From JAMLIN01 sp964476625 (lineage in GTDB: Bacteria > Pseudomonadota > Gammaproteobacteria > Burkholderiales > Burkholderiaceae_E): DNA of 26,699 nt. The notes under the pieces were generated by a model. The model was not told the origin of the DNA, ran no database searches, and was given only the letters and a program-made list of their open reading frames with translations. Both the position numbers and the translations under genes were made by a program. Within the stretch, counting starts at the first letter, position 1, and each line of letters opens with the position of its first letter. Positions 1 to 7,866 of this stretch are shown here, piece by piece. The stretch lies in contig CAYZBJ010000057.1 of assembly GCA_964476625.1 (NCBI GenBank), positions 1 to 26,699 on the forward strand. Direction: 5' to 3'.

Positions 1-652
1 ACCAGAACCAGCCGTGCTCGAACCAGCAGATGCTGATGTTGCCCTCCCGCTTGCCTTCCAGGCGGCGCGCGCCGCGGAAATGGCCGAACAGCGCCGTGCT
101 GTTGTGGTCCGGGTTCTTTTGCTTGCACTTGAACTTGTTGGCCAGCACGGTGTCGCGGCCGCTGGCATCCACCACGAAGCGAGCGCGCCACGTATGCGTG
201 CTGCCGTCGGCCAACCGTGCCTGCACCGTAGCGCCTTCCGTGTCGAAGTCCACCTGCCGCACGGTGGCACCTTCCATCGCCAGCGTGCCCGAGCGGGCCG
301 CATTGCGGAACAGCAGCTCGTCCAGCTCTGACCGGCGCACCTGCCATGCCGAGGCCATGGAAGGGTCCCACCCTTCGGCGAAATCGACGTAGCTGCAGTA
401 GTCCAGATCGGGTGAAACGAACTCGATGCCGTACTTGGGCATGCCGATCTTCTCGACCTCTTCGCGCACGCCCAGGCGGTCGAACAGCGCCACGTTGCCG
501 GGCAGCAGCGATTCGCCGATATGAAAGCGCGGGTGGTGGTCTTTCTCCAGCAGCACGACCTGCCGGCCCTGACGGGCGAGAAGGGTGGCCATGGTGGAGC
601 CGGCCGGGCCACCGCCGATGACAAGCACATCGCATTGCGCAGTAGCGTGCAT
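1..652 (-). CDS. Flavin-dependent halogenase-like FAD oxidoreductase (3' end cut by window edge)
   Basis: This is the N-terminal 217 codons of a leftward gene with no stop before the window edge. The start is ATG 650-652. The FAD-binding Rossmann motif GGGPAGS lies at residues 13-19 and an acidic residue (E36) ends beta-2. The HIGESLLP motif at 44-51 is characteristic of the tryptophan/PltA-type halogenase superfamily, and a DASGRD motif lies at 162-167. The last residues read HGWFW, which looks like the first half of the WxWxIP motif that marks flavin-dependent halogenases; the other half is off the window. Family members use FADH2 and oxygen to chlorinate or brominate aromatic or carrier-bound substrates. 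Relatives also occur as oxidoreductases in aryl-polyene pigment clusters. The substrate cannot be told here, and plain monooxygenase activity remains possible. It lies 153 bp downstream of tRNA-Arg on the same strand. Confidence 0.75.
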   Translation of the reverse strand, partial: MHATAQCDVLVIGGGPAGSTMATLLARQGRQVVLLEKDHHPRFHIGESLLPGNVALFDRLGVREEVEKIGMPKYGIEFVSPDLDYCSYVDFAEGWDPSMASAWQVRRSELDELLFRNAARSGTLAMEGATVRQVDFDTEGATVQARLADGSTHTWRARFVVDASGRDTVLANKFKCKQKNPDHNSTALFGHFRGARRLEGKREGNISICWFEHGWFW

Positions 653-805
653 GGAGGGTGGTCTCCGTTTGCGGTGCGCCGGTACGTCGGCTTGGTCATG
701 CGCGACTCCAAGAGTTGGACATCGCGTAGACAACGATTTTATACGGCCGACGGGCGCGGAATCTGGACCAAAATCGGTGCCGATTCCAACCAGAATCCCG
801 AAGAA

Positions 806-881
806 TGGCGCGCCCGGCTGGGATCGAACCAGCGACCCCTGGCTTCGGAGGCCAGTACTCTATCCACTGAGCTACGGGCGC
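806..881 (-). tRNA. tRNA-Arg (anticodon CCG)
   Basis: A 76-nt cloverleaf reads on the minus strand. The acceptor stem pairs GCGCCCG with CGGGCGC. There is a D arm, and the anticodon stem CTGGC/GCCAG encloses the loop CTCCGAA, giving anticodon CCG, which reads CGG (Arg). The T arm is GCTGG-TTCGATC-CCAGC. The discriminator base is G, and the 3' CCA is encoded in the DNA (806-808), as usual in many proteobacteria. The flanks (653-805 and 882-990) show no gene. I saw no integrase or direct repeat marking the tRNA as an integration site. Confidence 0.96.
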
Positions 882-990
882 GTACCGGGAACCTGCAGCG
901 AGTCACCCGCAAGTTCCGAGTCGGCGATTGTAACCGGGAATGCCGGCCAGGCCGAATCGGCTCCGCGCCGAAGCCGCCGGCCGCCCCGGC

Positions 991-2130
991 TCAAGCAGCT
1001 GCGGGCGCGAGTCGCCAGAGCGACACACGCTCCGCGCCGCGGGCGGCGGCGAGCGGATCGCCGGGATCGCGGCTGCGCTTGTGGCGTGGCCGGACCTGGT
1101 CGCGCCCGAGGACCATGAGCCCGGCGGCGGCGATCCGGCCGGCGAGTTCGCCCTCGGCCCGCAGGCCAAGCCGCTCGGCGAGGTCGGACATCAGCAGCCA
1201 GCCCTCGCCGCCCGGTGCCAGGTGCGCCGCCAGCCCCCCGAGGAAGGCCGAGAGCAGGCGCGAATCGGGATCGAACACCCCGTGCTCGAGCAGGGTGGCC
1301 GCCTTGCCCGGCAGCCAGGGCGGGTTGCACACCACCAGTCCGGCCCGGCCCGGCGGATAGCCGTCGGTGGCGAGCAACTCGACCCGGTCGGCGACGCCGA
1401 GCCGTGCGAGGTTGTCGGCCGCGCAGGCGAGCGCGCGGGCGCTGTCGTCGGTGGCGACGATCGGCCCGATGCCGCGCCGGGCGAGCAGCGCGGCGATGAC
1501 GCCGGTACCGGTACCGATATCGACCGCCGACGCCCGGGCGCTGGCGGCCGGCAAGGGCGCCGCGGCGAGCAGGTCGAGGTATTCGTTGCGCACCGGCGCG
1601 AACACACCGTAGTGCGGATGGATGCGGGCCATCTCGCCATTGTCGTTGGGCCCGAGTACCGGCAACTCGATGCCGCGCCGGCGCCACTCGAAGGCGCCGA
1701 CGGCGCCGACCAGGATGCGCAGGGGCGCGAGGCTGGGCGCATCGAGTTCGCCGAAGGCCTGCCCGGCGGCCTCGCGCAGGTCCGGGGCGCGGCGCAGCGG
1801 CACCACCCAGCCGGGTTCGACGGGAACGAGGATCGCGCCGAGCTGGCGGGCGCGCCGCGCTTCGGCGAGCCGCCAGCGATGGAAGGCCGCCGGTAGCGCC
1901 GGGTCGGCGCGCGCCGCATTGCGCTGCTCGCGGGCCTCGAGCCGGCGGCCGAGCGCATCGACGAGCTGGCGGGCGTTGTGCCAGTCGCCGCCCCACGCGA
2001 TGCCGGCGCCTTCGGCGACCAGGCGCAGCGCGGCATCGGCCGCCAGGCGGTCGTCGCCTTCCACCAGCCGTGCCGGCGGCAGCCCGAACAGATCGGCGCG
2101 CCAGCCGTTGATACCCCTCGAATCGTCCAT
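991..2130 (-). CDS. Class I SAM-dependent methyltransferase, HemK/RsmC-like fold
   Basis: A 379-residue protein starting at ATG 2130. The SAM-binding motif I, DIGTGTGV, lies at residues 204-211 and the catalytic-loop motif NPPW at 269-272. An NPP(Y/W) tetrad is typical of enzymes that methylate exocyclic or amide nitrogen, such as glutamine N5 (PrmC/HemK) and base N2/N6 (RsmC, RlmG). The N-terminal 190 residues resemble the extra domain seen in RsmC/RlmG-like enzymes and probably bind substrate. A target of rRNA or protein is inferred only, so no symbol is given. It is divergent from the diguanylate cyclase gene across 97 bp. The tRNA downstream is on the same strand. Confidence 0.8.
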   Translation of the reverse strand: MDDSRGINGWRADLFGLPPARLVEGDDRLAADAALRLVAEGAGIAWGGDWHNARQLVDALGRRLEAREQRNAARADPALPAAFHRWRLAEARRARQLGAILVPVEPGWVVPLRRAPDLREAAGQAFGELDAPSLAPLRILVGAVGAFEWRRRGIELPVLGPNDNGEMARIHPHYGVFAPVRNEYLDLLAAAPLPAASARASAVDIGTGTGVIAALLARRGIGPIVATDDSARALACAADNLARLGVADRVELLATDGYPPGRAGLVVCNPPWLPGKAATLLEHGVFDPDSRLLSAFLGGLAAHLAPGGEGWLLMSDLAERLGLRAEGELAGRIAAAGLMVLGRDQVRPRHKRSRDPGDPLAAARGAERVSLWRLAPAAA

Positions 2131-2227
2131 TCGCGCACCATACCCCGGACTGGCTCCGACGGGCGGGTTACCACCGGTGACAGGCGCTTGCCGACGCTGG
2201 CGCGCTCCGGACTATGCTGTCGCTGCC

Positions 2228-3379
2228 ATGACGGAATACCTGACATCGCCCGATGCCCGGACCCAGCGCGAGCGGCAACGCAAGCGCCTGAAGCTGTTCT
2301 TCCTTGGCCATGTCGCCTACCTGCCGACCGACGCATTCCTGGGCTGGCTGTACATCATCGAGGCGATCTCCGGCCTGGTGTTCTGGTCCTTCATCGCGGC
2401 GCACGTCCTCATCACCGCCGGCTTCACCACCCTCTTCCTGACCGGACTGAACCGGCGCCTGCCCGACCGCTCGCTCGGCCACTACGGCATCACCGTCGGC
2501 GTGCTTTCCAACCTCGCGGTGCTGGCGATGATCGGCGAGTACCGGGCGATCTACCTCGTCTTCTGCATCACCCCCTTCCTGTCGGCGGCCTTCAAGCTGA
2601 ACCTGCGCCAGGTGGCCGCCCTGCTGGGGCTTTCGCAGATCGGCCACCTGGCCGTGATCGCCGGGCTGTGGGCGTCCGGCCAGCCGATCTCGCTCGGCCA
2701 AGAGCTCGTCCTGTGGCTGATGCTGACCGTCGAGCTGCTGGTGGTCTCGCAGGTGGCCGCCTCGGTGAGCGCCATGCGGCGCAACCTGCTCGTCGCCTAT
2801 GGCGAGGCCGAACGCCTTGCGACCGCCGACCCGCTGACCGGGGTGCTGAACCGGCGCGCCCTGTTCGATTCGATCGACATCGCGCTGCGCGACCCGGAGC
2901 CACGCAGCGGGGACGATACCGTGCTGGCGCTGATCGACCTCGACCACTTCAAGACGATCAACGACACCCATGGCCATGACGTCGGCGACCAGTTGCTGGT
3001 CGCGTTCACCGCCGCGGTGCGCGCCAACATCCGCGCCACCGATCGCTTCGGGCGCTATGGCGGCGACGAGTTCGTGCTGTTCCTGCGCGGCACGACGCGC
3101 GAGCTGGCGATGTCGGTGTTCGAGCGGATCCAGGGCGCGCTTGCCGCGATCCGGCTGCCCGGCCTCGAATCCCCGCCCTCGGCCTCGATCGGCGCGATCA
3201 CCGTATGCCACGGCCTGGGCGTCGATGAGGCGATCCGCCGTGCCGACGCGGTGCTCTACGAAGTCAAGCGCAGCGGCCGGGCCCATGCGCGACTGGCCGA
3301 CGGCGACAAGGTCGACCCAGGCATCACGGCGCCAGGGCCAGGGCCTGCGCCGGTGCAGGGTTCGCTGATCACCGTCTAG
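2228..3379 (+). CDS. Membrane-bound diguanylate cyclase with GGDEF domain and inhibitory site
   Basis: A 383-residue protein. I chose ATG 2228 because residues upstream in the open frame are antisense to the methyltransferase gene and are not protein-like. Residues 1-20 are cytoplasmic and rich in Arg/Lys. About six hydrophobic segments fill residues 22-185, with no recognised ligand-binding domain. The GGDEF domain covers roughly 195-365: DPLTGVLNRR at 201-210, DLDHFKTIND in the substrate loop, and the active site GGDEF at 278-282. RATD at 269-272 lies exactly five residues before GGDEF and is a canonical RxxD inhibitory site, so product feedback is likely. The expected activity is synthesis of cyclic di-GMP from two GTP at the inner membrane. 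There is no EAL domain. The 5'-nucleotidase gene starts within about 15 bp downstream, so co-transcription is possible. Confidence 0.88.
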   Translation: MTEYLTSPDARTQRERQRKRLKLFFLGHVAYLPTDAFLGWLYIIEAISGLVFWSFIAAHVLITAGFTTLFLTGLNRRLPDRSLGHYGITVGVLSNLAVLAMIGEYRAIYLVFCITPFLSAAFKLNLRQVAALLGLSQIGHLAVIAGLWASGQPISLGQELVLWLMLTVELLVVSQVAASVSAMRRNLLVAYGEAERLATADPLTGVLNRRALFDSIDIALRDPEPRSGDDTVLALIDLDHFKTINDTHGHDVGDQLLVAFTAAVRANIRATDRFGRYGGDEFVLFLRGTTRELAMSVFERIQGALAAIRLPGLESPPSASIGAITVCHGLGVDEAIRRADAVLYEVKRSGRAHARLADGDKVDPGITAPGPGPAPVQGSLITV

Positions 3380-3394
3380 CATCACCCTGCGATC

Positions 3395-5458
3395 ATGGCG
3401 CAGTGCCATGATAGGGACGTTGCCCCGCGGGGGTGCATCGTCGGCCCGATCTTGAAAGCCGCTCACCTGCAAAGCAAGTGCCTTCCCTCCCGCCGTGCCG
3501 CCATGGTGGCCGCCGTGCTGTGCGCAGCCCTGTCGGGCGCTTGCACCACGCCCACGGCGCCTGGCGCACCGGCGTCGGACCACGCCTCGCCGGCGACTGC
3601 GACTGCGACTGCGACTGCGACTGCGGGAGAGTCGGCACTCACGGTGAAGCTGGTTGCGATCAATGATTTCCACGGCCACCTGCAATCGCCCGGCGTATTC
3701 GCCGAGAACCTGCTGGTGCCGCGGGCGCAGCGCCCTCGGGTGGGCGGCGCCGTGCATCTCGCCGCCCGGGTCGCCGAGATCGCGGCGAGCAACCCGCATC
3801 ATGTGGTCGTCGGGGCCGGCGACCTGGTATCGGCCTCGCCGATGATCTCGGCGCTGTTCCATGACGAGCCAGCGGTCGAGGCCCTGAACCGGATCGGGCT
3901 CGAGTTCAGCGCGGTCGGCAACCATGAGTTCGATCGTGGGCTCGCCGAGCTGCTGCGCCTGCAGCGCGGCGGCTGCCTGGTGCGCGACGGGCGGCCGCAT
4001 CCGACCAGCTGCCGCGGCGCGGAGGTCGGCACGCCCGCGCCCTTCGAGGGCGCAAGGTTCCAGTGGCTCGCGGCCAACGTCGTCGCCGAGGCGAGCGGCG
4101 AGCCGGTCCTGCCGGCCTATGGCGTGAAGACCTTCGACGGGGTGCCCGTCGCCTTCATCGGCATGACACTCGAGGCGACCGCGGCCAGCGTCGCACCCGA
4201 CGGTGTTGCCGGGCTCGTGTTTCGCGACGAGGCGGACACGGTGAACGCCCTGGTGCCGGTGCTGCGGGCGCAGGGCATGGAAGCGATCGTCGTGCTGCTC
4301 CACCAGGGCGGTGCGCAAACTGCCGGCCCGACCGACATCAACGGCTGCGACGGCGGGCTCGCCGGCTCCGCGCTCGCGGGCATCGTCGCCCGGCTCGACG
4401 ACGCAGTCGACCTGGTGCTGAGCGGCCACACGCACGCCGCCTACAACTGCTCGGCGAGCACGATCGAAGTGGCCCGGGACGATGGGGCGACGGGCGCTGC
4501 AACGAGACAGTCCCGCCCGGGCGGGCTGCCCAACGCCGCTGGTCGCCTGCTGCCGGTGGCCAGCGCCAGCGCCTATGGGCGGGTCGTCTCCGACATCGAC
4601 CTGCGGATCGACCGCAAGACGCGCGACGTGGTCGCGGTGGCAATCACCAATCGGCTCGTGAACCATGGCGACACCAACTCGACGAAGCTCGCCGGATCGC
4701 CGGTGGCCCGGCTGGTGGCCGGCTACGAGGCGCTGGCGCGGCCGATCGCCGCGCGAGTCGTCGGGACGATTCCCGCGGAGTTGCCGAACAAGGCCGACGC
4801 AGCCGGCAACATGCCGGCCGGCGAACTGGTCGCCGACGCCTACCTCACCGCGACCGGGCCCGCCGACCGGGGCGGCGCCGAACTCGCGTTCACCAATCCC
4901 GGCGGCATTCGCAGCCCCGGCTTCACCTGGCGCGCCAGCGGTGCCGAGCGTGACGGCGAAGTCACCTACGGCGAGGCGTTCACCGTCCAGCCCTTCGGCA
5001 ACACGCTGTGGACGATCAGCCTGGGCGCCGCCCAGCTGCGCGATGCGCTCGAGCAGCAGTTCGCCGGCTGCCACGGCCAGGACCGCAGCCGGATCCTGCT
5101 GCCCTCGCGAGGCGTGAGCTATGCCTGGAAGGCGGACGCGGCCTGCGGCCAGCGGATCCGCGACCTGCGCATCGCCGGCGCCGACGGCGCGCCGGACCTG
5201 CGCATCATCGACGACGCCGGAGCCCTGCTCGTCGATCCGTCAAGGAGCTTCCGGGTCACGGTCAACAGCTTTCTCGCGGCCGGGGGCAACAACTTCAGCG
5301 TGTTTGCCGCCGGCATCGACCGGTACATGGGCGGCACGGACCTCGATGCCCTGGTCGAGCACCTCGGCCGGCTCGGCCACGACACGGCCACGGCCTCTGC
5401 CGGCGCGCGCGGCGGCCCCGCCAGCCCCGGCGTGCCACGGATTCGCCGGCTCGACTGA
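3395..5458 (+). CDS. Exported bifunctional metallophosphatase / 5'-nucleotidase (UshA-like)
   Basis: Up to 687 residues. The metallophosphoesterase domain shows AINDFHGHL (about residue 88), GAGDL, GNHEFD, LLHQGG and SGHTH, which together supply the dinuclear metal ligands. The C-terminal 5'-nucleotidase domain shows NPGGIR, TYGEAFTVQPFGN and the substrate-stacking region NSFLAAGGNNF. The family hydrolyses nucleoside mono- or diphosphates and UDP-sugars in the periplasm. The start is uncertain: ATG 3395 gives an overlong n-region, and no ribosome binding site is clear. TTG 3451 or ATG 3503 would put a normal signal before the Cys in LSGAC, a loose lipobox, so it may be a lipoprotein. A Thr-Ala dipeptide run encoded by a hexanucleotide repeat links signal and domain. 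The last 219 bp lie antisense to the end of the CYTH-CHAD gene. Confidence 0.88.
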   Translation: MAQCHDRDVAPRGCIVGPILKAAHLQSKCLPSRRAAMVAAVLCAALSGACTTPTAPGAPASDHASPATATATATATAGESALTVKLVAINDFHGHLQSPGVFAENLLVPRAQRPRVGGAVHLAARVAEIAASNPHHVVVGAGDLVSASPMISALFHDEPAVEALNRIGLEFSAVGNHEFDRGLAELLRLQRGGCLVRDGRPHPTSCRGAEVGTPAPFEGARFQWLAANVVAEASGEPVLPAYGVKTFDGVPVAFIGMTLEATAASVAPDGVAGLVFRDEADTVNALVPVLRAQGMEAIVVLLHQGGAQTAGPTDINGCDGGLAGSALAGIVARLDDAVDLVLSGHTHAAYNCSASTIEVARDDGATGAATRQSRPGGLPNAAGRLLPVASASAYGRVVSDIDLRIDRKTRDVVAVAITNRLVNHGDTNSTKLAGSPVARLVAGYEALARPIAARVVGTIPAELPNKADAAGNMPAGELVADAYLTATGPADRGGAELAFTNPGGIRSPGFTWRASGAERDGEVTYGEAFTVQPFGNTLWTISLGAAQLRDALEQQFAGCHGQDRSRILLPSRGVSYAWKADAACGQRIRDLRIAGADGAPDLRIIDDAGALLVDPSRSFRVTVNSFLAAGGNNFSVFAAGIDRYMGGTDLDALVEHLGRLGHDTATASAGARGGPASPGVPRIRRLD
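3593..3625 (+). repeat. Hexanucleotide repeat (GCGACT)5 in the nucleotidase linker
   Basis: Five perfect GCGACT units (3593-3622) plus a partial unit. They are in frame inside the 5'-nucleotidase gene and encode alternating Ala and Thr just after the signal region. A six-base unit changes the linker length by two residues per slip and cannot shift the frame. Confidence 0.95.
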
Positions 5459-6976
5459 TGGCGCCGCCGGCGACCGTGGTCGCCTGCGCCCCGCCCGGGC
5501 CCGCGGCGGGTCGGTCTTCGCGAGACGACCGAGCTCGGGCCTGGCGGCATCGCGCGCCGCCTCGACCTGCGCCGCCAGCCAGCCGAGCGCGAACCAGGCG
5601 CCCGGCTCCGCGACGACCAGCGCTTCGTAGCGCGACCTCGCGACGAAGAGGTCGTTGAGGCGGCCCATCCGGTCCTGGATCGACGCCAACCCATCGAGGT
5701 AGCGCTCGACCAAGCGGCGCCGCAACAAGGGGGCGAAGAACTCGACCGCATAGCGCTGGCGCTTGATCCGCTTGCGCAGCGCATGCAGGGCCGCTTCGTC
5801 GAGTTCGTCGAAGCGCCTCCAGTCGGCAGCGATCCGGCGATGCCAGCGCCGCAGCCGCCGTTCGGCCTCGTCACGCAATTCGACCGCAGGCTCATCCTCG
5901 AACCATGCATCGAACGCCGCCCGCCAGGCGATCCAGCCGAGCAGGAGGCGCTGGGTCTGCGGCGCGCGCACCGCGGCCACCGGATCCGGCGCAGGCGCCG
6001 CGGCCGGCGCCGACAGGCGCGGCGCGCCAGCCGCCACGAGTTCGGCGGCCACGCCGGTCTCGAGCACGTCGCTGTCACGCGATTCGCCGAGGGTCGCGAA
6101 CAGCAGCCGCAGGCCGTCGACCAGCGCTGTCGCAGGCGTTGGCGTCCAGCCCGCGAAACAGCGCAGCGCACTGCGCAGCCGGCGGATGCCGACGCGCGCC
6201 TGGTGGACATGGCCGATCCGGTTGCCGGCGTCGCCGTCGAGCAGGCCGGCCACATTGTGGCCGATGTGCGCGAGGCACTCGTCGAGCACCGCGCCGAGCG
6301 NNNNNNNNNNGACCAGGTACCCGGGCCGGCGAGCCTTGCGCACTGGCGCGAGCGCCCGGCCGTCGGCGAGCGCATCGCCGCGCTCGGCCTTGCTGCGCGG
6401 GTCCCGGGCAAGGCCGAAACGGGTGCACCAGCGCGACGCCAGCCCGAGCATCGCCCCGACGTCGCCCGAGACGAGCTCGAACTCCAGTTCGCGGATCCGC
6501 GCAACGCGCTCACCGGCGACGATGCGCCCTTCATCGAAGGCCAGGTCGACGACGGCCCCGCGCGTGCGCACCCGTCGCGCCGTGCGGCGGACCTCGGTAC
6601 GAAAGCGCACGCCGACCTCGTCACCGTCGGCATGCGCCTGCTCGAGGATCGCCAGCAACTCGTCGCCGACCACGGTACCCGCGTGCACCGATGCGTCCGG
6701 CGTCGGGCCGGGCCGGACCACTTCGTGCTCGAAGCGCTCGAGGGCGTTCGTGCCCCCCTTCTTCAACGCCTGCACCCAGCGGCGCCCTTCGCGGCGCAGC
6801 CGCCAGGCGATGCCGGCGCGCGCCAGTCGCCGGCCGGCCGAATCCATGTACGCGGCGACCAGCGTACGCCGGGCGGAACCTCCGGGCGCCGAGCCGCGCG
6901 CCATCTCGGCCGCCACGCGTGACACCTGCTGCGCCGGCACCTGGAACTTCAGTTCGATCTCGATCGGACGATGCAT
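5240..6976 (-). CDS. CYTH-CHAD domain protein (inorganic triphosphatase-like), interrupted by an assembly gap
   Basis: ATG 6976 gives MHRPIEIELKF, placing the CYTH signature ExExK at E6, E8 and K10. CYTH domains form a tunnel that binds triphosphate; the bacterial relative YgiF cleaves inorganic tripolyphosphate. The CYTH part covers about residues 3-205. After the gap comes a helical CHAD domain with VHQARVGIRRLRSAL and LHALRKRIKRQRYAVEFF, whose conserved His and Arg/Lys bind polyphosphate. The frame is the same on both sides of the ten N, but the linker looks a little short, so the true gap may be longer. No stop occurs at the expected end of CHAD. The frame runs on about 75 residues antisense to the 5'-nucleotidase gene before TGA 5240-5242, and that tail is low-complexity and not domain-like. 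A hidden frameshift near 5460-5550 is an alternative. It could be the last gene of the leftward run from the glycohydrolase. Confidence 0.82.
   Translation of the reverse strand: MHRPIEIELKFQVPAQQVSRVAAEMARGSAPGGSARRTLVAAYMDSAGRRLARAGIAWRLRREGRRWVQALKKGGTNALERFEHEVVRPGPTPDASVHAGTVVGDELLAILEQAHADGDEVGVRFRTEVRRTARRVRTRGAVVDLAFDEGRIVAGERVARIRELEFELVSGDVGAMLGLASRWCTRFGLARDPRSKAERGDALADGRALAPVRKARRPGYLVXXXXLGAVLDECLAHIGHNVAGLLDGDAGNRIGHVHQARVGIRRLRSALRCFAGWTPTPATALVDGLRLLFATLGESRDSDVLETGVAAELVAAGAPRLSAPAAAPAPDPVAAVRAPQTQRLLLGWIAWRAAFDAWFEDEPAVELRDEAERRLRRWHRRIAADWRRFDELDEAALHALRKRIKRQRYAVEFFAPLLRRRLVERYLDGLASIQDRMGRLNDLFVARSRYEALVVAEPGAWFALGWLAAQVEAARDAARPELGRLAKTDPPRARAGRRRPRSPAAPSVEPANPWHAGAGGAAARAGRGRGRVVAEPAEVLDQGIEVRAAHVPVDAGGKHAEVVAPGREKAVDRDPEAP
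6301..6310. other. Assembly gap (10 N)
   Basis: Ten undetermined bases lie inside the CYTH-CHAD gene, between the two domains. A run of exactly ten suggests a scaffold placeholder rather than a measured length. Read frames agree on both sides. Confidence 0.99.
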
Positions 6977-7067
6977 GGGCCGTCGGCCTCCGGGAAACGG
7001 AACGTGCTTCGGAGAGTATGGGCTGCCCTGCGGACGACGGAATGACGACCCGCGCAAGGCCGGGCGC

Positions 7068-7802
7068 CTAGCGCAGCGCGCTCCAGACCGCGAGCAGCCC
7101 GACGCCGGCGAGCAAGGGCAGCGACACCATCCGGTGACTGCCCGGCGAGCCATGGAACAGGCGGCCGCCGACCCAGGTCGCGGCGATCATCGTCGGCAGC
7201 AGGACGATGAACAGCATCGCGCTCTTGCCGTCGAAGCGTCCGGACACGAGGGAATCGGCGAACGGGCCCAGGGTCATCAGGGTGAAGGCGCCGGTCATCG
7301 ATGCCCGCGCCGCCTGCGGCGTGAAGGCCCCGCGCAGGTAGTACATGATCAGGGGTGGCCCGCCCATCGCTAGCAGGCCGTGCAGGATGCCCGAGGCGGT
7401 GCCGGTCAATGCGGTCTCGATGCCCGACGGGCGTGGCCGGGGCCCGGCGCCGGCGCGCCACAGCAACAAGGTCGCGCCGACGGTCACCGCGCCGATGATC
7501 AGCCGCAACGGGCGCTCGTCGAGTACAGCGAGCACCCAGTTGCCGAGCATGGCGAACGGGATCGCCCAGACGACCAGCGACAGGACGCTGCGCCGGTCGA
7601 TGTCGTGCCAGTCGGATCGCAAGGTCTGCATGTTCGAGACGAGGGTGAGCGCCAGCACCACCGGAACCGCCCGCGACGGCGCCATCACCGTGGCCATCAG
7701 GGGCACCGCGAACATCGAGAATCCGAAACCACTGAAGCCGCGCATCACCCCGGCGGCGGCGATGATGGCGGTCAGCAGCGCCGCCTCGGCGAGGGAAGGC
7801 AT
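7068..7802 (-). CDS. TauE/SafE-family membrane permease
   Basis: A 244-residue hydrophobic protein with about eight membrane segments. The motif MRGFSGFGFSM near residue 20 and its weaker counterpart ILHGLLAMGGPPLIMYYL in the middle are the paired repeats of the TauE/SafE family (PF01925). Members are proposed exporters of sulfite, sulfoacetate or other small organosulfur anions; the substrate here is unknown. ATG 7802 gives MPSLAEAALL and is preferred. A TTG seven codons upstream (7823) is also open. No strong Shine-Dalgarno sequence is visible for either. The gene lies 64 bp after the glycohydrolase gene and 91 bp before the CYTH-CHAD gene, all leftward, so the three could share a transcript. 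Confidence 0.85.
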   Translation of the reverse strand: MPSLAEAALLTAIIAAAGVMRGFSGFGFSMFAVPLMATVMAPSRAVPVVLALTLVSNMQTLRSDWHDIDRRSVLSLVVWAIPFAMLGNWVLAVLDERPLRLIIGAVTVGATLLLWRAGAGPRPRPSGIETALTGTASGILHGLLAMGGPPLIMYYLRGAFTPQAARASMTGAFTLMTLGPFADSLVSGRFDGKSAMLFIVLLPTMIAATWVGGRLFHGSPGSHRMVSLPLLAGVGLLAVWSALR

Positions 7803-7866
7803 GGAGAGATCCCGAACGCGCAAAAGCGGTGATTCTCCCCCATGCCGCTACACCACGGGCGCTCGA

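Noticed and set aside
738..743. TATAAA on the minus strand as a -10 for the halogenase gene
   Set aside because: No matching -35 is found at 16-18 bp and no other support exists.
3593..3625. Phase-variable on/off switch from the hexanucleotide repeat
   Set aside because: A six-base unit never changes the reading frame, so it cannot switch expression by slippage.
2168..5074. A 968-codon open frame on the minus strand opposite the cyclase and nucleotidase genes
   Set aside because: It is Arg/Gly/Gln-rich with no domain, and it lies antisense to two clear genes. Long spurious frames are expected at this GC content.
7803..7866. A minus-strand stretch starting GCGCCCGTGGTGTAGC that looks like the 5' part of a tRNA
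   Set aside because: No anticodon or T stem can be paired. The resemblance is limited to an acceptor-like start shared with tRNA-Arg.
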